A stretch of DNA of 34,070 nucleotides from the IMG/VR virus record IMGVR_UViG_3300027759_000252, positions 1 to 34,070 of that record; one strand, written 5' to 3'. This stretch comes from a virus. The position numbers and the translations under genes are program-made. Below are positions 5,986 to 14,803 of this stretch, piece by piece. The notes beneath the pieces are model-generated. The model was given only the letters and a program-made list of their open reading frames with translations. It was not told the DNA's origin and ran no database searches. Each line of letters begins with the position of its first letter. The stretch's first letter is position 1.

Positions 5986-6843
5986 TTAGCCGAGTTTCCG
6001 ACGCTTTACTTTGTCAACATCAGCAGTAGCTGAAGCACCAACAGATGCTAGATCTGCTAGTGAACCACCAAAGATGAACGTACCAACATGCTGTAGTTGC
6101 ATCCATGGGCAGAGCCAAACCTTCAGACCCATCTTCTGTACATTGTAGCAGAACATATAATCTTCAGAAAGATAACGCTTGGAGACTGGATCAATGATAC
6201 AATCGAAGTAAGCCATAATCTCACGCGAACCATCAAAATGCTCAGTACGAACATGATCCGGACGATAAGATAGATGAGGAAATTCTGTATCGTACTTAGC
6301 AAACACAGAACGACGAATCATCATGAAGCCTGTACCACCTTCAAGCACTTCGGCTGGTTCGCCGAGTGGGATTGACTTTGTGGAAGCCTTTGGATTGAAA
6401 ACGAAGTCACCAACGAAACGATCGAGAATATTTGGATCTTCGTCGGCGATACCCTTATCAACTGCCATCTTGATCTTTTCCCAAGAGATACACTTCTTTG
6501 GATATGGGCCACAGAGAACGTCATAGTCACTGTCTTCAGACTGCATAGCCATCAGAGCGATAACGTCATTAGGATTAAAACCGATGTCTGAGTCGATAAA
6601 CATCAGATGGTCGGCTCCAGAACGAAGGAACTCGTCGACACAGTAGTTACGAGCACGTGTAATCAGCGATTCATTAAACAGAAAATACATCTGTAGTTGA
6701 ATGCCATGGTGGACGCAAAGAGCAGAAAGGTCAGCAACAGAACGAGCAAACATACCTGCACATTGTCCACCATACATTGGTGTCGCTAAAAATAACTTAC
6801 GCTTACGTAGTTCTTCAATAGGTACTTTAATTTCAAAAGCCAT
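5986..6843 (-). CDS. putative GT-A glycosyltransferase
   Basis: A 285-residue protein starting MAFEIKVPIEELRKRKLFLA. I choose the ATG at 6843 because a perfect AAGGAG lies just upstream; the frame stays open for 13 more codons, but these overlap the previous gene. A nucleotide-sugar binding core is visible: RNYCVDEFLRSGADHLMFID followed by DSD at 85-87, the metal-binding D-x-D of GT-A enzymes. Later GGTGFMMIRRSVF and a C-terminal His-rich LQHVGTFIFGG resemble glycosyltransferase acceptor regions. The target (DNA base, lipid or protein) is not shown. A promoter inside the upstream gene can drive it, and gp45 follows 18 bases later. Confidence 0.75.
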   Translation of the reverse strand: MAFEIKVPIEELRKRKLFLATPMYGGQCAGMFARSVADLSALCVHHGIQLQMYFLFNESLITRARNYCVDEFLRSGADHLMFIDSDIGFNPNDVIALMAMQSEDSDYDVLCGPYPKKCISWEKIKMAVDKGIADEDPNILDRFVGDFVFNPKASTKSIPLGEPAEVLEGGTGFMMIRRSVFAKYDTEFPHLSYRPDHVRTEHFDGSREIMAYFDCIIDPVSKRYLSEDYMFCYNVQKMGLKVWLCPWMQLQHVGTFIFGGSLADLASVGASATADVDKVKRRKLG

Positions 6844-6844
6844 A

Positions 6845-7147
6845 TTAACTCCTTGGTTGTTGATCCAACTGTTCATCATCATGAACGTATAGTTGTATTA
6901 TACTATAATGTATGATTTTTAACAAGTCTTTTTTATTGAATCCTTGCTTTTTTCCATACCGCTTGGCATACTTCATAATATTGCCAATGTTAAAACCTGT
7001 ACCATGCCCAGCATCAATGATCATGTCGGTTGCTTGATACTTACCTGAATAGTGCTGGGTGTAAGTAGCATCAACATACTTCTTAATCTGTTCTAGGTAT
7101 AGATCCTCATTGAATTTATAACAGATTTGTTCGTTTTCACCGCTCAT
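6845..7147 (-). CDS. DUF3310-like protein
   Basis: A 100-residue protein whose central part (YTQHYSGKYQATDMIIDAGH, then FNIGNIMKYAKRYGKKQG) matches the pattern of DUF3310 proteins: an HY near the start, a G-N-x-x-K-Y core and a basic R-x-GKK turn. The biochemical role of the family is not settled. Its start overlaps the peptide deformylase stop as ATGA, and its stop leaves 1 base before the next ATG. The coding end carries a promoter for the next gene. Confidence 0.75.
   Translation of the reverse strand: MSGENEQICYKFNEDLYLEQIKKYVDATYTQHYSGKYQATDMIIDAGHGTGFNIGNIMKYAKRYGKKQGFNKKDLLKIIHYSIIQLYVHDDEQLDQQPRS
6897..6925 (-). promoter_or_regulatory. sigma70-like promoter inside the DUF3310 gene
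   Basis: TTGTTA (6925-6920) and TATAAT (6902-6897) on the minus strand with a 17-base spacer, placed in the C-terminal coding part of the DUF3310 gene and about 55 bases before the glycosyltransferase start. It would add expression of glycosyltransferase and gp45. Confidence 0.65.
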
Positions 7148-7659
7148 GCTGAAATTTTTTCCTTCTTTCGTCTAGAAATTGTTTTCATCTTCCTTCTAGC
7201 CTGGTCTAAATGAAACAGAGAGGCTCGGTTTGAGTGTACAACTCCATTCAGATGATCGAGTTCATGCTGAAATACACGAGCTGTAAGACCCTCAAAGGTT
7301 TCGTTCTTAACTTCTCCGTTTGGCAGGTTAAAACGAACCCGAATAGACGCTGGTCTTTTGATCTTAATGAAAAGATTTGGGTATGAAAGGCATCCTTCTT
7401 CCATCAAAACTTCTTCAGAAGAGCGATCAATAATCCTTGGATTAAAGCAAGCGTAAATTGGAGTACCTGTAATAACAAAAACACGGTAAGGAAGATTAAC
7501 CTGGTTAGCGGAAAGACCAAGACCATTGTTTGCAATCATTGTTTCAGCAAGATCCCTAGACAACTGATTAGGATCTGTTGGTGGGTTCAGAAAATCAAAA
7601 GGCTGGATAGTTGTCTTAAGAATTTCCGAATATGGAGCAACTAATGTTTGAATTGCCAT
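7144..7659 (-). CDS. def: peptide deformylase
   Basis: A 171-residue enzyme with all three deformylase motifs: GLGLSANQ at 46-53 (usual GxGLAAxQ), EGCLS at 88-92 with metal ligand Cys90, and HELDH at 132-136 with metal ligands His132 and His136 and catalytic Glu133. It removes the formyl group from new proteins. Deformylases are a known auxiliary gene of marine T4-like phages, usually short like this one and lacking a long C-terminal extension. Here the tail is basic (RRKMKTISRRKKEKISA). Its ATG shares a base with the MazG stop. Confidence 0.95.
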   Translation of the reverse strand: MAIQTLVAPYSEILKTTIQPFDFLNPPTDPNQLSRDLAETMIANNGLGLSANQVNLPYRVFVITGTPIYACFNPRIIDRSSEEVLMEEGCLSYPNLFIKIKRPASIRVRFNLPNGEVKNETFEGLTARVFQHELDHLNGVVHSNRASLFHLDQARRKMKTISRRKKEKISA

Positions 7660-8027
7660 TAGAAGCTCTTTCCGCCAGCCTTTTCACGATTGGCTAGCTG
7701 ATGATCTGCACGAGTGCGATTGTATTCATGCTTGTCTGCGATAGCACCTGCCACGTCAAGATTAAGCGAACCAGCAAGATCAAGAATACGAATGATGCAG
7801 TCAGCTAGTTCGACTTCAATCATCTTACGATCAGGAAGATGGTCGTCCATCAAATCCTTTCGTGCACCTTCCATTGCTTCTGATAGTTCGCTGTGGCACA
7901 GGGCGATCAGTGTACCAACTTCACGTGGCTTATTATGCCAACCCATTTCCTTTGCTTGCCCATGCAGTTTGTTCTGAACGAGGCGAAGGTAATCAACTTC
8001 TGTAGGTTCAATACTGTATTTTCCCAT
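7659..8027 (-). CDS. mazG: MazG-like nucleotide pyrophosphohydrolase
   Basis: A 122-residue all-alpha NTP pyrophosphatase. Metal-binding ExxE (Glu47, Glu50 in SELSEA) and ExxD (Glu73, Asp76 in EVELADCIIRI) are seen. I place the start at 8027 because AAGGAAG lies 5 bases upstream; an ATG 12 codons earlier has no ribosome site. Family members hydrolyse (d)NTPs to monophosphates; marine phage MazG proteins were proposed to act on nucleotide pools or (p)ppGpp, but the substrate here is open. It is the first gene of a coupled set with deformylase and DUF3310. Confidence 0.88.
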   Translation of the reverse strand: MGKYSIEPTEVDYLRLVQNKLHGQAKEMGWHNKPREVGTLIALCHSELSEAMEGARKDLMDDHLPDRKMIEVELADCIIRILDLAGSLNLDVAGAIADKHEYNRTRADHQLANREKAGGKSF

Positions 8028-8076
8028 CTTCACTTCCTTTTGTACATTTTGTGCCATAGCCAATTGTTAAACCTAG

Positions 8077-8104
8077 TTGATACAGTCATCAACCAATTAG
8101 TAAA
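8077..8104 (-). promoter_or_regulatory. possible weak promoter before mazG
   Basis: TTTACT (8104-8099) and TATCAA (8082-8077) on the minus strand with a 16-base spacer in the 117-base gap before mazG. The -10 matches consensus at only 4 positions, but the gap is otherwise unexplained. The same gap holds an AACCAG/CTGGTT inverted repeat at 8117-8137 that could be a weak terminator. Confidence 0.4.
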
Positions 8105-8144
8105 CTTGCTGTTCCAAAACCAGTGATCATATCTGGTTCTTTTT

Positions 8145-8507
8145 CTACAATCCATCCACTATCTCCATCACATAAAATTTGTTTACCTTGTTCATCTCGG
8201 TAGCCATATTTCTTGCTCCAGGAGATTTGCCATCCCAGAGGATAATAGCCCAATCGCAGTACTCAGCCATATTTTTATTACGGATTATACCAGCGGACTT
8301 ACCGTGTTTGGTCCAATCTGCTGGCATTTTCTTTACTGGGATATTCATCATGGAAGCGTAACTCTCGCCTGTCTTATCTACGCCGACAGCACAACCAGAA
8401 ACGATTTCGGTTACTGGTTTGTTCATGAAGGTGATAAGTTCGTGGAGTAGTTTGCGGATCTTTGGTTCATTATTTAGCGATCTAGAACCAGCGATTAGGA
8501 GTTTCAT
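8145..8507 (-). CDS. DUF2493/SLOG (YspA-like) nucleotide-binding protein
   Basis: A 120-residue Rossmann-like protein opening MKLLIAGSRSLNN, the typical G-S-R-x start of DUF2493 proteins, followed by VSGCAVGVDKTGESYA (the G-A-x-G-x-D loop of the SLOG fold) and KSAGIIRNKNMAEYCDWAI. SLOG proteins bind nucleotides or nucleotide-derived ligands; they are common in phages, with no settled role. The start overlaps the gp46 stop as ATGA, so it is translated with the recombination nuclease. No effector domain is fused. Confidence 0.85.
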   Translation of the reverse strand: MKLLIAGSRSLNNEPKIRKLLHELITFMNKPVTEIVSGCAVGVDKTGESYASMMNIPVKKMPADWTKHGKSAGIIRNKNMAEYCDWAIILWDGKSPGARNMATEMNKVNKFYVMEIVDGL

Positions 8508-10219
8508 GCGGCAATCCTACTAAAATTTTTGTGTTTTTCAAATTTGATTACTGAGTGAAACTTGTCGTATAGCTGATCACCTTTATGAGATATAATAAAC
8601 ACATTCGTTTCAGAAGTCAAACCCTGAAGGATCTTTAGAAATTCATCAGTACCTGTAGAGTCTAGAGATGAATCGAAAACCTCATCCATGATAAGCAAAT
8701 TAGTAGAAGCAGAGTTTCTAAGTTTCGCAACCGCTCGCCAAGTAAATAGGAGAGCAAGATCAATTCGCATCTTTTCGCCTTCAGAGAAGGAAGCGTAGCT
8801 AAACTCATCACGGAACCTCGATTTGATTGTTTCTTCAAACTGGTCATTAAGTTCAAACTGAATAAAGAAGTCCATAGCAGCCAGATACTTATTAATCAGT
8901 TTGTTGATAACAGGAACATACTGTTTGATGATCTTAGTTTTAATACCACCATCCTTTAGCAGATGAGAAGCAGCTTCAAGAAGCACCCTCTCGTTCGCTA
9001 GAGTTTCTTTCTTTTCCTGTTGTACTTTCAACTCACCAATATATGTATTCACATCTGTAGCTTCATCAGACATTTTTTCACTTTTATTTACAAGTGCTTC
9101 TTTTTCTGCATAAAGTTGTTCACTGTTTTTTGCATACATTGAAATTTTCATGTTAACAGTAACTAGCTCTGACTTGAACTTTTTGATGTTTGAATTGAGC
9201 TCATCAATTTCATCAATACGCTCATCAACCTTAGCAAGTTCAGTTTCTAACTGTTGTAGTCCATCAGTAAGTTGATCTATTTTTTCCTTCTTGCTATCAG
9301 CAAACTCGCCAACAAAAGTATCGGAAATTTGCTGAGTGCATGTTGGACAGTTGCTGTTATTATGAAAGAAGTTAAGATGTTCGTTGATCTGATTTAATTT
9401 GAAGGTAAGTTCCGAACGAACATTCTCAAACTTCTTCTTCTTTGCTCTGACCTTTGATTCGTCAGTAACCTTTTCTTCAGCAAAGACAATTTGATTCTCA
9501 ACAGCAGAACTATCTAAAACTAAATCATTGATAACTGCGATATTTTCCAGTATCTTTGAATGTTTCTCAGCAATCAGTTCTTCGTTGTTTTCCTGTAGTG
9601 TAGCAAGGTGCTTCTTGGTCAGATCAATTTTCTGCTCAAGTAGTTTGATATCGTTGTTGTTATCAAGGATAGCACCCTTATTGGTTTGAATCTTGTCCTT
9701 TAGAATATTGTTCATCGTCGAGAAGATTTGAATATCCAAAAGGTCTTCAATAACTTCTCGACGATGTGCTGCTGGGAGCTGCATAAAAGGAACAAAATTT
9801 GCAGATCCCAGAACAACAATTTGAGAGAACGAACGATGGTTCAACTTGAGAATTTGAGTTTCAAGAATTTCCTGATACTCGCGAACGTCAGAGCTCTGGT
9901 TAAGCAGAACACCTTCGTTGAGAATCTCAAAAAAGTGTGGCTTCATACCACGCCGAACCATATAGTTCTTCTTGCCGATAGAAAACTCTACTTCGGCGAC
10001 CAATCCCTTACCAGTAATAGTGTTCATCAACTGTGGTTTATTGATGTTACGAAACGCTTTACCATATAGAGCGAAAGAGAGAGCATCCAACATGGTTGAC
10101 TTTCCTGCACCGTTCTCACCAACTACAAGAGTTGATACAGAACGCTGAAGGTTGATCTCGGTAAACTCATTTCCTGTTGAAAGAAAATTCTTCCATCGAA
10201 TCGTTTTAAAGACAATCAC
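8504..10219 (-). CDS. 46: recombination endonuclease subunit gp46 (SbcC/Rad50-like)
   Basis: A 571-residue SMC-type ATPase (T4 gp46: 560). Walker A GENGAGKS at 34-41, a long coiled coil, the zinc hook CPTC at 291-294, a second coiled coil, signature FSEGEKMR at 478-485 and Walker B LLIMDE at 508-513 are all seen. With gp47 it resects DNA ends for recombination-dependent replication. The start is a GTG at 10219; the upstream ATG in the same region meets a stop at once. In T4-like phages gp46 normally follows gp47 closely; here 604 bases and an opposite-strand endonuclease gene separate them. Confidence 0.97.
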   Translation of the reverse strand: MIVFKTIRWKNFLSTGNEFTEINLQRSVSTLVVGENGAGKSTMLDALSFALYGKAFRNINKPQLMNTITGKGLVAEVEFSIGKKNYMVRRGMKPHFFEILNEGVLLNQSSDVREYQEILETQILKLNHRSFSQIVVLGSANFVPFMQLPAAHRREVIEDLLDIQIFSTMNNILKDKIQTNKGAILDNNNDIKLLEQKIDLTKKHLATLQENNEELIAEKHSKILENIAVINDLVLDSSAVENQIVFAEEKVTDESKVRAKKKKFENVRSELTFKLNQINEHLNFFHNNSNCPTCTQQISDTFVGEFADSKKEKIDQLTDGLQQLETELAKVDERIDEIDELNSNIKKFKSELVTVNMKISMYAKNSEQLYAEKEALVNKSEKMSDEATDVNTYIGELKVQQEKKETLANERVLLEAASHLLKDGGIKTKIIKQYVPVINKLINKYLAAMDFFIQFELNDQFEETIKSRFRDEFSYASFSEGEKMRIDLALLFTWRAVAKLRNSASTNLLIMDEVFDSSLDSTGTDEFLKILQGLTSETNVFIISHKGDQLYDKFHSVIKFEKHKNFSRIAA

Positions 10220-10240
10220 AGTGTTTAAAATCCCATATTA

Positions 10241-10248
10241 TATAAATA
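10241..10248 (+). promoter_or_regulatory. T4-type late promoter TATAAATA (plus strand)
   Basis: A perfect TATAAATA on the plus strand 66 bases before the homing endonuclease ATG. It is the only late element found on this strand, ahead of the only convincing plus-strand gene. An AGGAG ribosome site at 10301-10305 completes an expression unit. Confidence 0.75.
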
Positions 10249-10313
10249 AAATGTAAGTCGCGGATTGCCGTCCCACTTACTCTAACGTCTTAATTCTTCG
10301 AGGAGACATCAGC

Positions 10314-10850
10314 ATGGATATTTATCGTTTCTACGTATATGCCTACATAAGAACAAACGGAACTCCTTATTATATAGGTAAGGGTACTGGTTCGCGTGCT
10401 TATGGTAAACACAATAAAACTCCAGTTCCAAAAGAAAAATCCAGAATTATATTCCTTGAAACAAATCTATCTGAAGAGGTAGCATTTGATATGGAACGCA
10501 CATATATTTCTCTTCTTGGTCGCAAAGATCTCGGTACTGGTATTTTATTGAATAGAACCGAAGGTGGTCAAGGATGTTCCGGTAGAATTTGCACAGAAGA
10601 AACTATTTCAAAGATGAGTTTGTCTCAAAAAGGAAAAAAGAAACTACCATGGTCTAAAGAACATCATGATAAAATGGACGGAAAAATTCCATGGAATAAA
10701 GGCATTAAGCAAGGACCACATAAAAAACCAAGAAAACCTTATTCAGAAAAAGCTAAGTCTGCATTCAAAGGTCCAAGAGGATCTAATGCCGCTTTGAAGG
10801 CATGGGAAACTAGAAGAAAGAATCAATCAACACTTAGAGCCTCATTATAA
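10314..10850 (+). CDS. GIY-YIG homing endonuclease
   Basis: A 178-residue protein. The GIY-YIG core is seen as YVY at 8-10 and YIG at 20-22, then Arg28, the catalytic Glu61 (DMERTYI) and Asn80, followed by NUMOD3-like DNA-binding repeats ([12 protein letters not shown], then [13 protein letters not shown]) and a basic tail. Such enzymes cut a specific site in phages lacking the gene and spread by repair. It lies between gp47 and gp46 on the opposite strand, with its own late promoter and AGGAG eight bases before the ATG. Its 3' end overlaps the gp47 3' end by 28 bases, tail to tail. It is free-standing; no intron ends were seen and both neighbours are intact. Confidence 0.93.
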   Translation: MDIYRFYVYAYIRTNGTPYYIGKGTGSRAYGKHNKTPVPKEKSRIIFLETNLSEEVAFDMERTYISLLGRKDLGTGILLNRTEGGQGCSGRICTEETISKMSLSQKGKKKLPWSKEHHDKMDGKIPWNKGIKQGPHKKPRKPYSEKAKSAFKGPRGSNAALKAWETRRKNQSTLRASL

Positions 10851-11884
10851 AGGTTTCTCATCAATAAGTCAAGTTTATTCTTGTCTACAGACAGATTAAT
10901 TTGCTCGACGTACTTCTTAAGAATAGTAACAGTGTCTTCAGCCTCATCAACGATATCGCTGTCGTCTTCAAGGTTGAGATTATAATTATCTTCGACGACT
11001 TGAATATCTACAACACCAGCCTTTTCCATCTCGCCCATCATAAGATCAAACCAGTAAGGATTTGTCTTGTTACGCACAATCACTTTTACAAAAGAGTTAG
11101 CCAGTGGTTTGAAGTCAACAGAAGTGAAGTCCTCAGGCTTCTTACCTTCATCATCATAGTGAATCTTGGTAAACATCTTGTAAGGATTTTCTATAAAAGT
11201 AAGAGAACGATCATCAGTGTCAAAGATATGAAAGCCACGGGGATCATTATAATCAGACCAAGTAATCTCATAAGGAGAACCCAGGTAATGGATATTCCCT
11301 CGAGAAGATTTATGGTGAAAATGCCCAGAACAGACAATATCAAACTTATTGAAAATAGAAGCATCAAAGCCGTGGTCATTAGGGGATCCTTTATACATTT
11401 CAAATCCCTTTAGTTCAAGATGACCAAAGAGTATTTGAGCTTTTGTGTTTTCAATTGCTTCCATAGAATCTTTATAGTTACCACTATTGATCCATGGCAT
11501 CAACATAATTTTCTGTCCATCAAAGTTTAACTCTGTTGGACTTGAATAATAATTAATAAAAGTATCAGAACTATAAAGTTCAGCCATAGCATTTACTTCG
11601 TTGGTGTTCTTGTAGTACACATCATGATTACCGAGAATTACGTGTACATGAATACCTTGAAATGCAGCAGGATACATGAAGTCATCACGTAGCCTTTTTG
11701 CGGAAACAAAGTTGATGTACTTACGGCGATCAACAATATCACCAAGGTGAATAATTGTCTTGATCCCTTGCTCTTTCAGAGTAGGAAAAAACACATTGTC
11801 ATAAAACTTTTTGAAGTAGTCAGCGAACTGAATACTGTCACCACGACATCCCCAATGGGTGTCTGTAATCAATGCAATTTTCAT
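10823..11884 (-). CDS. 47: recombination endonuclease subunit gp47 (SbcD/Mre11-like)
   Basis: A 353-residue metallophosphoesterase (T4 gp47: 339). All metal sites are seen: D8 and H10 (ITDTHWG), HLGDIVD at 46-52, LGNHD at 84-88, GHLE at 154-157 and SGHFHH at 187-191. It is the nuclease partner of gp46. The ATG shares a base with the gp55 stop (TAATG). The last 28 bases overlap the opposite-strand endonuclease gene. Confidence 0.96.
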   Translation of the reverse strand: MKIALITDTHWGCRGDSIQFADYFKKFYDNVFFPTLKEQGIKTIIHLGDIVDRRKYINFVSAKRLRDDFMYPAAFQGIHVHVILGNHDVYYKNTNEVNAMAELYSSDTFINYYSSPTELNFDGQKIMLMPWINSGNYKDSMEAIENTKAQILFGHLELKGFEMYKGSPNDHGFDASIFNKFDIVCSGHFHHKSSRGNIHYLGSPYEITWSDYNDPRGFHIFDTDDRSLTFIENPYKMFTKIHYDDEGKKPEDFTSVDFKPLANSFVKVIVRNKTNPYWFDLMMGEMEKAGVVDIQVVEDNYNLNLEDDSDIVDEAEDTVTILKKYVEQINLSVDKNKLDLLMRNLYNEALSVD

Positions 11885-12468
11885 TATTCCTCTACTTTAA
11901 CAGCTGTTTCTACTGGTAGTTCTTCATCAAGAAAGTTTTCAATACCCTTTTTCTTTTGTGGTTTTTTAAACTTTCGTTCAACAGAATTGATCAGACTGTT
12001 GATCCTATCATTATCTTGTTGATTGTTCTTCGACTCAAAATGTCCTTCGTCGTTTCCACCAACCAATGTGTTAAAAATGATTGAATGTTCAAGGGACTTA
12101 TGCTTGATGTAGGACTGTTTCTTTTCCTTATGAATCCTTCGTATGAATGCATAATATATGATTTGAGTAAAATAAGCAAATGGATTCGTAGATTTAGCAG
12201 GATCAAAGTTATCAATGTATTGTAGACAGTTTTCGATCCCATCAGAAATCATTTCCTCTTTGTATGTGTAATTTACAAAGTTTGGCTTCTTAGCAAGGTT
12301 ATTAGCGATTAGAAGAATACATTCGCCGATATAGTTGGGAACAAGTGGTTTTTCTGTTTCAGCAGCGATAGCAGCTTGAACCTTTTCACGATACTCTGAA
12401 ATAGAATCTAGCATCTGTTTGTTGTTGACATAATGCTTGGATGGTTTAGACGCTGGTCTTTTGATCAA
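11884..12468 (-). CDS. 55: late-transcription sigma factor gp55
   Basis: A 194-residue sigma-like factor (T4 gp55: 185). The region 2-like core is seen: EEMISDGIENCLQYIDNFDP and NPFAYFTQIIYYAFIRRIHK, typical of the family. It replaces the host sigma on RNA polymerase and recognises TATAAATA, found here before the structural genes. The C-terminus is charged, with a short end that in T4 contacts the gp45 clamp. It overlaps the upstream Sm-like gene as ATGA and gp47 as TAATG, tying late transcription to the recombination operon. Confidence 0.95.
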   Translation of the reverse strand: MIKRPASKPSKHYVNNKQMLDSISEYREKVQAAIAAETEKPLVPNYIGECILLIANNLAKKPNFVNYTYKEEMISDGIENCLQYIDNFDPAKSTNPFAYFTQIIYYAFIRRIHKEKKQSYIKHKSLEHSIIFNTLVGGNDEGHFESKNNQQDNDRINSLINSVERKFKKPQKKKGIENFLDEELPVETAVKVEE

Positions 12469-12884
12469 TTCAAAGCCCCTTTAACTTGAATGTTATCGAA
12501 AAGAGCCTCCATCTCCTCATCAGTAAAAATGTGATTGGACTTTTTCTTTTCAATAGATTCTTCCAGAGCCTTGATACCTGCCTCTAGATCTTCGGCCATA
12601 CTTTCACCATAGATCATATCCAGATATTCAACCATCTTCAGATAGTATTCAATCAGCAGTGGCACTGGCTCAAATTCTGCCACAATATTGTTCTTTTTAA
12701 TTTCAACTTGTTTCTCGGTTGCAAACACTGAAAACCTCGCCAACGTAACCGAAGGAGGTCCAATAACACCATATCTATATTTAACAACAAGAGGATTGTC
12801 TAGGTGAGCTGATGTTTCTGTTTGCTGAAGATACTTGCCAATAATTTCCTCGCCAGTTACTAACTTCATTACTACGTAACTCAT
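12465..12884 (-). CDS. conserved phage protein with Sm-like N-terminus
   Basis: A 139-residue acidic protein opening MSYVVMKLVTGEEIIGKY, a beta-strand pattern like Sm/LSm folds (strand, G-E-E, strand), followed by LDNPLVVKYRYG. The C-terminal half is helical and ends in FTDEEMEALFDNIQ. It lies between uvsW and gp55 with four-base overlaps on both sides; a small gene in that slot is common in cyanophage-like T4 genomes. An RNA-binding role is only a guess from the fold. Confidence 0.75.
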   Translation of the reverse strand: MSYVVMKLVTGEEIIGKYLQQTETSAHLDNPLVVKYRYGVIGPPSVTLARFSVFATEKQVEIKKNNIVAEFEPVPLLIEYYLKMVEYLDMIYGESMAEDLEAGIKALEESIEKKKSNHIFTDEEMEALFDNIQVKGALN

Positions 12885-14320
12885 GTTTTCAACCCCACTG
12901 TATAAATCTTATAAGAGAATTTTTCCTCGTCGTAAATCTTAACACGTTCAATAAAGTGTGAAAGAGTATGGTTCTGTTTTGATTTCCAAGAAAGATCATC
13001 AGCAATATCGTAAAGAGTAGCCGACGATTTAGTTTCGCTCATTCTCAATCCACGTCCAATCGACTGGAGATTTCTAACTCTTGACTTGGAAGGCGAGGCA
13101 AAAATAACATTATGTAAATTTTTAATATTGATGCCAGTCGAGAACGTTCCGTATGAAGCCACAATGACTGAGTTGTTGGATGTTTCAATAAGCGCTCTAA
13201 TATTTTCTCGTTCTTCACCGTCAACTCCTCCATGAACAAAGTGGCACTCTCTTTCAGGAGAAATCATATCGTACAGTACTTTACCGTGTTTTTCTACGTA
13301 GTTGTATAGTATTAGTATATTCCCATTTAGTGATAAAGTCAAGTTCTTTATAAACTTATTTCGAGCTTCGTTACGAACGATGAAATCGATCTCGTCTTGA
13401 TAGGTAGCACCCTTGAGTTGTTTCTTTATTTCATCAGGATATTTGAGCACCAGAGCCTTGATCTTGAAGTCAGCAACATGTTTCTGCTCCATCAGTTCAG
13501 CGGTAGTTGTAACCTTTCTTACTGCACCGAACAGTCCTTCGAGAACTAGCTTATGTGTTTGAGAACCGTCGAGTGTACCAGTAAAACCGAATCTGTACCC
13601 ACAGTCTGTTAGCTTCTCTAGAATAGATGTAAGACTCTTAGCTTTAAACAGATGTGCTTCGTCGCCTATGGCAACATCAAACGATCCGAAATATTCTTTA
13701 GGAAGTTTGTATATCGACTGCCAAGTAGAGATTGTAATCCGTGCATCTGAATGTTTATCGACTCCAGCAGATATTGTATGTATGTCATCGGGTACATTAT
13801 GGCCATAACTGGCAAAATCACTAGCCAGCTGGAGCACCAGAGAAACAGTTGGAACAATAATAAGAGTTCTAGCATTATAATATCTCACAAGTAGGTAAAT
13901 GATGAGCGACTTACCAGAAGCGGTTGGTGAAAGAAGAACTGCTCTTTTACTTCTTACCGCATGAACAAACGCATCTAGTTGATAATCTCTTACTGGGAAA
14001 GGAAGATTGAGCGTTTGAATAAAGTCTTCAGCTTCTTTGATTGAAAATTCTTCATCAGCAAAAGAGTCAGCTAGATCACACTTATACTCTCTATCTTTAC
14101 AGAACTTCTGTATATGCTGAGTTAATCCAGCGTAGATAATACCAGTCATCGAGTTGAGAAGTCTTATCTTCCCATCCCAAATTCTGTTTCTAACAGCTGG
14201 CATAAACTTTGCTCCAGGAACAGTGAATGTGAAGTACTCACTCATCTCCTGAAGAATACCAGCGTCTGCTTTGACTCTGGCGTTTGTTTCGTTTATCTTC
14301 TCAACATACACTGATTCCAT
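12881..14320 (-). CDS. uvsW: UvsW DNA/RNA helicase
   Basis: A 479-residue superfamily 2 helicase (T4 UvsW: about 500). Seen: an N-terminal substrate domain, Q-motif RDYQLDA at 111-117, Walker A SPTASGKS at 131-138, DEAH at 220-223, GFTGTL at 245-250 and, near the C-terminus, SIGRGLR (motif VI). It unwinds R-loops and branched DNA, and in T4 helps switch from origin-dependent to recombination-dependent replication. It starts 20 bases after uvsY, the usual partner order. Confidence 0.96.
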   Translation of the reverse strand: MESVYVEKINETNARVKADAGILQEMSEYFTFTVPGAKFMPAVRNRIWDGKIRLLNSMTGIIYAGLTQHIQKFCKDREYKCDLADSFADEEFSIKEAEDFIQTLNLPFPVRDYQLDAFVHAVRSKRAVLLSPTASGKSLIIYLLVRYYNARTLIIVPTVSLVLQLASDFASYGHNVPDDIHTISAGVDKHSDARITISTWQSIYKLPKEYFGSFDVAIGDEAHLFKAKSLTSILEKLTDCGYRFGFTGTLDGSQTHKLVLEGLFGAVRKVTTTAELMEQKHVADFKIKALVLKYPDEIKKQLKGATYQDEIDFIVRNEARNKFIKNLTLSLNGNILILYNYVEKHGKVLYDMISPERECHFVHGGVDGEERENIRALIETSNNSVIVASYGTFSTGINIKNLHNVIFASPSKSRVRNLQSIGRGLRMSETKSSATLYDIADDLSWKSKQNHTLSHFIERVKIYDEEKFSYKIYTVGLKT

Positions 14321-14339
14321 TACAATCCTACTTTAAAAT

Positions 14340-14774
14340 TTAAGAAACTCCAGTAGTAAATTTCATCCATTGGATGGCAGCACTAATCTGATAACCACGA
14401 TTGGAAAGTGTTTTGATGATCGACTCAAGTAGTTCAATCTTTTCTTGTTGGTAACCGACTTTAAGGTTCATCTCGATAATTTCTTTATCCGAATCTATAT
14501 AGTTATTCACTTCACCCTTAAGAATACGACCACGGGCTGGCATCTTCCAGTGAGATGGAGTATCCTCGTTTGGACCTTCGGTATAGAACTCGTACTTATC
14601 AAACTTCAAAGACTTTAGTTCTATCTCAGTTTTACGAAGCCTAAGTCGTTCTGATGCAAATATCTTAAAATACTTATGGTGTAGCTTGGGAATCTTGAGA
14701 GCCTCGGTACCTAGCTCTGTTCTATCTATCTCCGAGTCTTTTTCCCACTCAGCAAGAATATCATCAATCTTCAT
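14340..14774 (-). CDS. uvsY: UvsY recombination mediator
   Basis: A 144-residue protein (T4 UvsY: 137) beginning MKIDDILAEWEKDSEID, with the family core KLHHKYFKIFASERLRLRK and a helical C-terminus (LLESIIKTLSNRGYQI...AIQW). UvsY loads the UvsX recombinase onto gp32-coated single strands. AAGGAT precedes the ATG, and its own sigma70-like promoter lies about 35 bases upstream, so this is where the middle-type promoters begin again after the late structural block. Confidence 0.94.
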   Translation of the reverse strand: MKIDDILAEWEKDSEIDRTELGTEALKIPKLHHKYFKIFASERLRLRKTEIELKSLKFDKYEFYTEGPNEDTPSHWKMPARGRILKGEVNNYIDSDKEIIEMNLKVGYQQEKIELLESIIKTLSNRGYQISAAIQWMKFTTGVS

Positions 14775-14803
14775 AGTCTATCCTTTCAATCACATCATAT
14801 ATG

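Noticed and set aside
8117-8137. AACCAG/CTGGTT inverted repeat as a terminator
   Set aside because: The stem is only 6 bp and the minus-strand flank has just a few T residues; the plus flank is T-rich but no plus-strand gene precedes it.
10250-10850. Group I intron around the GIY-YIG gene
   Set aside because: gp46 and gp47 are both complete, the gene is on the opposite strand to them, and no conserved intron core was seen; it is a free-standing gene.
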